Shown here in pieces: positions 56,628 to 64,000 of a DNA stretch of 64,000 nucleotides. The stretch spans positions 2,046,001 through 2,110,000 of the forward strand of contig NC_079243.1 in assembly GCF_028009165.1 (NCBI RefSeq), given 5' to 3'. The notes under the pieces are model-generated. The model did no database searches and was not told the origin of the DNA. It saw nothing but the letters and a program-made list of their open reading frames with translations. Within the stretch, counting starts at the first letter, position 1. Each line of letters opens with the position of its first letter. The stretch is from Akanthomyces muscarius. Lineage: Eukaryota > Ascomycota > Sordariomycetes > Hypocreales > Cordycipitaceae. The position numbers and the translations under genes were made by a program.

Positions 56628-59237
56628 TCAACGACACCATCGCGCTATTCCGGCCACGATCCGCCTACCAACTATCCAGCCTAAAATCAAAACGACAAAG
56701 TTGGCCATGTAGTAGCTCACCTCTGATCCGCCGGAGACAACAGGTAGACTCGTCGGAGCAAATGTCTCCAGGACATTTGCTGACGTCTCTTTAGCGTTCG
56801 AAGTGGCATCGGCCAAATTGAATGTGCGATTGCCGGTATTGACTGGCGACATGGTAGTAATTGGCCCATTCGAGTCTTGCGTTAGAATATCTGACGCCAT
56901 GCCCATTCGATACCCATCCACCCGTGCGCGCAAAGTTTTCTCCCCCAGATCTTCCACTTTTGGCATGGGCGTTTGCCAAGGTGACTTTTCCGAGACAGTC
57001 AGAACAGACGTCTCGAGAGTTCCATTTGAGTTAGGCTCAATGATTGTGACGAACAGAACAGGTGGTCCGCCCCCGATGGGCAGTACCCGTGTAGTCGCAG
57101 CAGGCTGTAATGTTGTTGTTGCAGAGCTCTTGCTGGGCGGCGGCACTGTCTCAATCCCTGGGATATGGTTCTTACTTTCACTGCTGGCAGTATTTTCAAC
57201 CTCGTGGCCAGGATCAGACGACAGGAATGAGGCAGCATTGCTGGGATGCTCCTCGTCTGAGGCAGTCTGGGATGACTTGCTCTTTGATGTTGATGCCACC
57301 GAAGCCGGTGCTCCTGTTGCACTTGCGGCGTCGAAGTTGTATCCATAAGATGGCATTAACTCCGTCGTAGCAGTCGAAGAGGAATATGAAAGTGAGGTAG
57401 AGCTAAGGGTAGAAGCACTTGACGTGCTGAAAACACTCGACTTCGAACTTGCCTGGGGACTGACGGAAGCGGCTTGATCAGATGTGCCAGCGCTGTATTC
57501 TGGAGGGGCAGCGTCGACATAAGAGGCAAGTGACATAGGTGTAAAAGTATCATAGGCCTGCGGCAAGTTCTCTGTTGTATATGCAGGCGGCGTATCGGGC
57601 TGCGAAACGGCGTGCGTGTGGGAGATAGTGCTCAGTGTAGTTGAGGACGAAGATGTCTTGGTGGACTTGGATAACGAGGAAGTAGAGCAAGCACCATCAG
57701 CTTCTTCAGAGCTTTCTATCGTCTTGGAAGACGATCTTGTGTCGGTAGAGGTAGTTGCAGAGGTACTTGAAGATGTAACGGACGAGGCAACTGGGGAAGT
57801 AGCTGAGGAGATGGAAGAGCTGACTGTTGACCTGGTAGATGTTGTATCACAGCTGGAACTTGGGCCTGTATTGGTGCTCGAGGCGGGAGACAGTCTTGCT
57901 GTTGGTGTCTCAGTTTCTGTAGCATTGAAGAACGTCTTCTGTGCGGGTAGTTTGGGAAGGTGCACATCGCCTCCATAGCTGCCATCTCCTGAACAAGACG
58001 TAGAAGTTGTAGTGGCCTTTGGGGCTTGCTTTGTGATGGGCTCCGATGTTTCGCAGGACGAGTTCTCGGAAGTTGACGATGTAGTTGACGTTGACGAGAC
58101 TCTCGACGATGACGTGGTGCTTGACATTGAAGCGGTGCCTGAAGTCGAAGAGGTGCTTGAAGTTGACGATGTGCTTGAAGTTGAAGAGGATGATGATTTG
58201 TAAGAAACACTCGCAACCGCCTCCGATGATTCATCGCAAGACGAGGCAGTAGAGCTCTGGGCAGAGGTGTTGGCAGCTGTTGTATGTGTTGAAACTTGAT
58301 GAACTGTTGGCTGGCAGGCACTGATGCTTTGAGAAGAAATTGGCTCTGTTTCTTCTACGCAACCGCATCTTGTCGAGCTTGCATACCTTGATACCGCAGG
58401 AGAGGAAGTGGACGTTGTCTCACAATCACTGCCCGTTCCATGTGCAGCAGAAGGTCCATCTTGCCCAATCTGCCCATCCTGACTATCCTGACCAGGTAGG
58501 TGATCGTCGGACACTGTGAGCGGTCCGCCATCGCCACTGGGTAGGGGAGGACGTCCTTGGAGCTGTGTCACAGTCGGGCCTGCGGTTGTTCCAGAGCTAT
58601 CAGAGGCAAAGGGGCCGAGCTGACCGTCAGGGAGTCCGGCAGCCTGCGGAATATGCGTGGCAAATGTAGTGGGAGATGATAATGAAACCGTCACAACGCC
58701 GTCTGACCCAGCATTGCAATCGAGAGCGAGGGTAAGCTTGTTGTCGATGACAAAGTCATGAATATTGTTCAAGTCTGGAGGGGAGCCTGGAACACCAGAA
58801 TCTTGGGAGAGCTGACGGCCAGACAACTTCTTCGATTGAATTTCGGCAGGTAGAAGGGGGCTGATGTTTGCTCCTCGACCCGAGCAGGACAAGATAGCAC
58901 TGGCAAGTGCCGGACCATAGTATCGTGACTGACACGAGCTGAATATGCAAAGAAAAAGAGACTGAGCATGTCAGGTACAGAACCAACAAATTCAGATCGA
59001 GCTCAAACTTACCCTTTGCTGTGCCACGTCCTTACATATATTCGTTAGGTCGGTAGTAGAATACTCTTGCATAAGAGATTTCGTGCAGTCCTGAGCGCAC
59101 TCTGGCAGGCCTGTCAGTAAAGAAAGATAAAACAAAAATCAGCAGGGTGGCTTACCTGGAGACTCTGCTGCGGGTGCTTGGCTACAATGGCCCAGCTAAG
59201 GTAGCATGGCGGCCAAGAACGATGCCCGTTTCATCAT
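56628..59237 (-). pseudogene. CFEM-like, Ser/Thr-rich surface protein gene with a stop in the signal peptide
   Basis: Three exons (59156-59237, 59013-59110, 56628-58961; introns of 45 and 51 bp) make one 838-codon frame with a single internal TAG at 59196-59198 (codon 14). The interrupted signal peptide reads M-M-K-R-A-S-F-L-A-A-M-L-P-stop-L-G-H-C-S-Q-A. A Cys-rich CFEM-like domain follows: L-P-E-C-A-Q-D-C, T-D-L-T-N-I-C, F-L-C-I-F-S-S-C and A-I-L-S-C. It has about six of the usual eight cysteines. A mucin-like region of about 700 residues, over half Ser/Thr, ends in a hydrophobic C-terminus (M-A-N-F-V-V-L-I-L-G-W-I-V-G). CFEM proteins bind heme or act at the cell wall. If the TAG is a base error, this is an intact gene. 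An alternative first exon further upstream could also avoid the stop. Confidence 0.65.
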
Positions 59238-59691
59238 TTCCGTGGCAGAATGTAACATATGCCGATGGAGTGTAGTAGTGTGCTAAAGCGAGAGAATACG
59301 GGATCCAAAAAAGAAGAAGAATGGCTTCCAAAAAAGAGTAGAGCTGCTCGATGAGAGGTGGACTGAACGTTGATGATGAAGGAAGAGAAGAGAAGAGGGG
59401 GAATGCGATGGCAAGGCGGGGAGGCAAAGAGGCCTGTGTCCGTTTGCCAGCTGGCAGGCAAGGAAGGCGGCGACCAGCGGCTCGGCAGCGGCTGGCCAGG
59501 CGACAGGCAGAAAGAGGCGAGCTCCATGGCAGCATCGGCGAATGATGCGAAAATTCGCTAGTCGTCCAAGAAAATTGCAAAGGGAGGTACAATTAATACA
59601 TATTTGCAGCGCGAAGATTGGGTGCATTCGGGACGCCTTCATTTGAATGTGCCGCTGTTGGGTGCGGTACAGGGTGAGTGGGTATATACAT
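59238..59691. other. Upstream region of the CFEM-like gene
   Basis: Contains the CFEM-like promoter and leader and the 3' end of cms1. Open frames here on both strands look like composition artefacts. Confidence 0.4.
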
Positions 59692-60667
59692 TTAGAAAAA
59701 CAACAGCGACAAAGGCTTCTCCTCGTCGGTATATCTATCCTGAAATTCCTTTCTGCAAATAAATTTGGCAAGCGGCATCATCGTGTCTTTCATGTCCATG
59801 ATTCCACGCTTCTTCTGGTCAATGTGCGAAGCGTCAACGACAACGCGATGCAGGCCCTCGAGTGACAGAGCACCTGTAATGGTATTAGCGGCAAGCAACA
59901 AAAAGGATCAAGAAAAATGGGCAACGGGCACATGCCATTGTCAATGAGCTCGGATAAACGTGCCGGGGTTCCAACGACGATGCTCACACGCATCTTCTCG
60001 AGGAACTTCACCTGCTCGTCGACCTTCATGTGCTTTGCAAACTGATATCGGTGAGAAATGCGTTAATTAGTAGGCCTGGGAGTTACGTACCAGCTTTGCA
60101 ACTGCAATTTCCTTGGAGGCAAATCTTTTGACAGCTCTGCGCGGGTGTTAGTTGACACTGAATATGTTGTCGGCATCCATACACGTACCTGACAATGTCG
60201 GCAGCGCGCAGCCCAGCGCCAGTGACAATAATCGAGTGCGGGTTTCCCTTCTTCTTGGACGCCTTGGCCAAGCTGTCTGGGTTCTTACAAAAACTGCCCA
60301 GAAAATCCGGCAGCTTCTCCAGAGTCCTTTGCTCCGTAAAGACGGTAGAGTCTGTGATGGCATTTGCTGCGCATGCCGTCAGTGACACCGGCTCAAATCG
60401 AACAAGAGCACGCCTCATGAGACTGGCGTTTCACTTACCGGAGACTGTAATATCGGATAGCTCTACGGGACTGAGATCAGTGCCAAATCTACCAATCTTT
60501 TGCGCTAGATAGTCGGCCAGTAGCTGGTTGTCCATCCGTGAGAAGAGCATGTTGAGCCCGAGTTCAGTGTCGAGCGACTCATCCTCTGCCGAAAACTTGC
60601 TCTTGCGCTTTTTCTTATTCGTCTTTTCGGGAGCTGCCTCCTCGGCGCGTCTTTTTAAGTTGGCCAT
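59692..60667 (-). CDS. cms1: Cms1, U3-containing 90S pre-ribosome protein
   Basis: Five exons (60439-60667, 60189-60366, 60091-60136, 59936-60041, 59692-59873) give 246 residues. Cms1 belongs to a DEAD-box-derived family found with early 90S pre-ribosomes. The basic nuclear-type N-terminus ([10 protein letters not shown]) is followed by the helicase-like core without an ATPase site: [18 protein letters not shown], then [14 protein letters not shown] and [15 protein letters not shown]. All junction phases agree. Intron 4 (59874-59935) begins with GC; using a nearby GT instead leads to a stop within a few codons. Family length is usually slightly greater. Another ribosome-assembly gene, the Nop6-like gene, lies 3.7 kb away on the same strand. 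Confidence 0.85.
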
Positions 60668-60982
60668 CGTGCTGGTGTCTGATTATTATGCCAATGCTCT
60701 TCTGTCGAGACTCGAAGGCGCAGAATTTTAGGTACCGGCGTACAGTGCGAAGCTAAGGGGTGGCAGGATCTGGGTGGCGTATTCTACAGTGCTCAAGACG
60801 CTCACACTGTAGCAACACTGACTGTGGGCCGCTTGTAAGTCAAATTCGTTTCCTGGCTGTCTATGATTGTATGTTCATGACAAAAATTCGAAACACAGTC
60901 AAGTTGTGATTAAAACATGATTATAAGTCGGGTGGAGTAAAAAAATCTGTCAAGTGAATTACGACCTCACTTCAAGCCTATA
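60668..60982. other. Short intergenic region
   Basis: Holds the cms1 promoter and the 3' end of the phosphotransferase gene. Nothing else seen. Confidence 0.4.
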
Positions 60983-62340
60983 TCAACGCCCCACCGCTTG
61001 CATCAGGCTCGCCACCCTACAGCTGTGGATGCCATCAGGACCATCGTCCTGGAAGAACTGTCGAACTTTTACGTGCTGCTTTACCTCGCCAAAGTAAATC
61101 GGAAACAGCTGCGTGTAGTAAATTGTCATAAAAAATTGTTGATTCAAAAGGGCCGCAGGGATGAAGTACTTTGCCGAGCAGTACATGTTTTCCGGCCACT
61201 CCTTCGCCAGCTTTGAATCACTAACAACCAGAGCAGTACGAATTCTGAGAAAAGAATTCTTGAAATCATCATCGTTGGCAACCGGTGCGATATTCTTTCC
61301 AAGCCACAAAGGGGGTACAAAGAACGGAGCGGGCACCGTGCCGGCCCACTCCCAGTCGATGATGCCTTTGATGCTGAAGTCCTCAGCCAGTATGATGTTG
61401 GACGGCTGCAAATCACCATGAGTAAGGACAAACTTGTGCTTTATACTAGAGGATGCGAAATCCTTCATTCGATTCTCGAAATCTTGCAGCGCAAAGACGA
61501 GGTACTGCACATCAAGCAGTCCCATTTCCTGAACAGGCTCCGCAGCACGCCTAAGCAGAAGGGAATACATTTGGTCTGCGTATCTTCCCAAGCTGGCGGT
61601 CGTTTTCAGCAGGCTCTGCATTCCGTTTCCGCGCTGTTCTCTCGCGTCAATGTCCATGGGTAGTGGAGCAGTGATCATGAAGGTCCCGTCAGAACCGAGC
61701 GCCAATGCGCCGGCTGCGTCAAATTCCAGGCCGCGCATCTGCGAGTGAAAGTCGGCGAGGTGCGCATAAAATCTGTTTCGATTTTCATCGGTCGTGTCTG
61801 CCAATGAAGATTGACTTAATGACTCTCCAGCAATGTAGTCGATGATTATAAAACACTTCCCCGTGGGGTTCCTCGGCCCAGGCTCGGCCGAATAGCCATG
61901 CGCGCGCACCCGAGGTATGGGAATGGTTGTCCTTGAAGTGACATATCTAATCAATTGTCAGCAGAGCAGCTTTGAAGAACTGGCCGAGAAAACGATACTT
62001 ACTCCATTGTCGCAATCTCACTGTCTAACTTGCGATGTGCGTCTTGCAGCACGGGAGTGAGCGGAAATCGCACCACCCATCTCGTTTGGTCATTTGTAAA
62101 CTCAATAAAGTAGCAAACGTTATGGCTGCCTCGCTTGTGCTCGCGGAATTCAGAGCAAGCCTGGCTACCGTGATAGTAAGAAGCAAGAGCACAGACGTCT
62201 TGCGTGTCGATGGATCGAATGTAGTCGTCTTTGAGCGCCTCGCTCCTCGTCCTCCAGGAGTTATGCCCCTCCTCAGCGGCGCTCGGCGATAGTGCTGCTG
62301 GGGCCATGTTTTGCCGCGGCAGAAACGATACCGTATGCAA
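60983..62340 (-). CDS. Phosphotransferase of the APH (aminoglycoside/choline-kinase-like) family
   Basis: Two exons (62003-62340 and 60983-61946; 56-bp intron) give 433 residues. An ATG at 62307, in a better start context, would give 422. The protein-kinase-like fold is shown by the Brenner-type catalytic loop H-G-D-L-Q-P-S-N-I-I-L (about 289-299) and the metal-binding I-D-W-E-W-A-G (about 309-315). The N-lobe strands include W-V-V-R-F-P-L and F-I-I-I-D-Y-I-A-G-E-S-L. Fungal genomes hold many such genes; substrates are mostly unknown, and resistance to aminoglycosides should not be assumed. The G-V-F-H-x-D-L-type loop has H-G-D in the normal form, so it is likely active. Confidence 0.82.
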
Positions 62341-63515
62341 GTTTCCCCGCTTATATCGTGAAGCAAATCAACTCTGAGATGGAGATCAGACGATACTACC
62401 ATGAGCCGAGTAAGACCAAACCGTTGGAAATGGCACGCTCGAGGATCCCCACCCACGAACCTTGATCGCCTCTGTAGGATAGACTAAACTGCAACACTTG
62501 CTGATGTGTATCGTGCGAGGCAGACAGGCGACCTTTTCTATCACAAGGAGATTGGCAATAGAAGATGGCGATAAAATATGGAGTCATGTGATTCGGGCCA
62601 ATTGATCCGAATCGGATAGTGAAAAGGCAATCATATTTGCCGTGGTCGGCAGATAAATATACAACAGGGGATGGTCACCTAGCCCATGCATACGCCAGAT
62701 ATGAAACAGGCACAAATCGCGACAGGGATTGTCAACGAGGCACAAAATTATGACTTTGTGATCTACATTGATTTCATTCACCCCTTTGGCTTTGGGCCCA
62801 GCCTTCTCATGCGCATCTCAAATAAGTCACGGGGCTACGCCGTCATTCGTGGTGGCCAGATTGCATACCCCTATCGAGATTATGGCGATGGCATCTTCAG
62901 TGTATCACCGCTGCTCTGCATGAATGATGAGTGGAGAAGATGAGAATAAAGGCCCAAAGAACGTTCTGTAGCCAGTCCGCCCTCCTTCCAATTGAACTCA
63001 TTGCTCGTATCCCGGCGGCAGCTTTTTTCCGCCTTGAAGATGTCATGGTCAGATTTTGTCTCGGAAGCGCACTGTGGCTTGAAGACGCATCTGACCGATA
63101 AAGTAAGGAAAAAGAAAATATCTTTAATCGCCGACTAGCTGTGCGTACCATGTGATGGATTACGTGACACGAGACAATGTCACACAGCGTATCTGTCGTC
63201 GGCTTGTACCGTCTTTTGTGAGGCACACCGAAGTTGCTTCGCCTCATCACAAGTAGCAAATTTTACTTTTTCCTTGGCATCACCAGTAGTGCGATGTTCA
63301 CTTTGTAGCCTTTCACGACTTTGTAATAAATTTTAACTTTTCCCTTCAATGCAGCGGCTCTATTCAAACCTCGAACAGAAGCCTCACAGTTTATGCAGCG
63401 TAATTTCCAAGGCTATGCTCATGTAAAAGTCACGATGTGGTGTGAACAAACAATTCCTCTAATGCAAAACGCCACCAACACATTAAATCAACTTGTATCC
63501 TTCGCGCGTTTCCGT
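62341..63515. other. Intergenic region
   Basis: An 85-codon plus-strand frame at 62686-62943 and a 120-codon minus-strand frame at 62897-63259 overlap without recognisable domains. No gene is supported. Confidence 0.4.
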
Positions 63516-63827
63516 TTATTTCCGGCCCAGCACATTGAGCATATTTGATCGAGTGTCGGGGTAGCCTTCGAATGATTTGCGGCGGGCGGCCTCACTTTCA
63601 GGCGTGTTGTACGTGGAGAAGAAACGGTCCATGGTGTTGGACGCAGTGGTCAATTGAGACTTGACATAGGTGCCGACAGCAAGAACTAGATTAGTTAGTT
63701 AGACATTCCTTTTTTTTTTCCAGAACTCGCAGCGGAGGGAAGACCGCGTACCGGATGTGCCTGCTATCAGGACTGGAAGGGCTTTCGGGTAGGTGCGTGT
63801 AATGGCGCTTGTAACAGGGGCAGACAT
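63516..63827 (-). CDS. Small single-helix membrane protein, unknown
   Basis: Two exons (63752-63827 and 63516-63685; 66-bp intron GTACGC...CTAG) give 81 residues. The N-terminus S-A-P-V-T-S-A-I-T-R-T-Y-P-K is followed by a hydrophobic segment spanning the junction (A-L-P-V-L-I-A-G-T-S-V-L-A-V-G-T-Y-V) and a polar tail with R-R-K-S-F-E-G-Y-P-D-T-R-S. Phase and frame agree at the junction, and the protein-like composition supports a real gene. A short positively charged start before one helix would fit a small mitochondrial inner-membrane protein, but this is inference; I do not recognise the family. Confidence 0.65.
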
Positions 63828-64000
63828 TGTAGGGGATTGTCAGTTGGAAGTAGGGCTGTTTCCAGGTTGAAGCTCTTTCTTGAGTTGCAGTATTGTTTGA
63901 TTTGATCTTGAGTCTGATTTACAGTACAGCTACCACCTATTCCACGAGATTTATGCTTTTTATATTGATTTTTCCTGCAACAAACCATTTTCATCGCGAC

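Noticed and set aside
62686..62943. 85-codon plus-strand frame
   Set aside because: It looks protein-like in parts but has no domain and overlaps a minus frame of similar quality; not enough support.

Overview
The window comes from a filamentous ascomycete, most likely a Sordariomycete and possibly Hypocreales; the class is inferred from gene content and is not certain. The evidence is: short GT-AG introns (45-112 bp) with CTAAC/CTGAC-type branch sites, fungus-specific families (Zn2Cys6 factor, CFEM-like wall protein, FSH1 hydrolase, LIP secretory lipase, SURF1/Shy1, Cms1, Nop6), and two blocks of extremely TA-rich transposon relics whose copies differ mainly by C-to-T and G-to-A changes, the signature of repeat-induced point mutation (RIP).

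Layout. 1-1483: the 3' end of an O-methyltransferase gene and a complete FSH1/CtnB-like serine hydrolase, probably the edge of a secondary-metabolite cluster that continues to the left. About 1490-13150: a RIP-mutated transposon block. It holds a reverse LTR fragment, a complete 1.86-kb Fot1/pogo-like DNA transposon (2130-3991, TA target duplication), a reverse-oriented fragment of a second Gypsy family, and a nearly complete 6.7-kb Ty3/Gypsy chromovirus with matching 420-bp LTRs (6081-12778). 13150-17290: an island of normal composition with one SDR gene and a less mutated LTR fragment. 17290-23760: a second RIP block with two more Fot1/pogo copies (one truncated), a full-length zinc-less alcohol dehydrogenase-type (MDR) gene killed by in-frame stops, and a second TIR transposon family (21925-23760). 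From 23763 on the sequence is gene-bearing euchromatin.

Genes from 24.7 kb to the end: seven-helix membrane protein (+), ferric reductase (-), DM13 GPI-type surface protein (+), secreted 11-cysteine protein (+), secretory lipase (-), SURF1/Shy1 (+) tail-to-tail with a CENP-T-like kinetochore protein (-), Zn2Cys6 transcription factor (-), secreted serine carboxypeptidase (-), ferroportin-type metal exporter (-), a possible small secreted-protein remnant (+), Rac1 GTPase (+), Nop6-like RRM protein (-), an unknown 108-aa protein (-), a CFEM-like mucin-type surface protein with a stop codon in its signal peptide (-), Cms1 (-), an APH-family phosphotransferase (-) and a small 81-aa membrane protein (-).

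Themes. Ferric reductase, ferroportin and the CFEM-like protein could all touch iron handling but are spread over about 33 kb and do not form a compact cluster. Cms1 and Nop6 are both ribosome-biogenesis proteins. The exon models given in the entries were assembled by hand from splice signals and reading-frame continuity. I did not find a clearly new multi-gene system. The most unusual items are the RIP-killed MDR gene between transposons, the tandem 17-bp subterminal repeats in the Fot1/pogo TIRs, two GC-AG introns (one in Rac1), and the interrupted CFEM-like gene.
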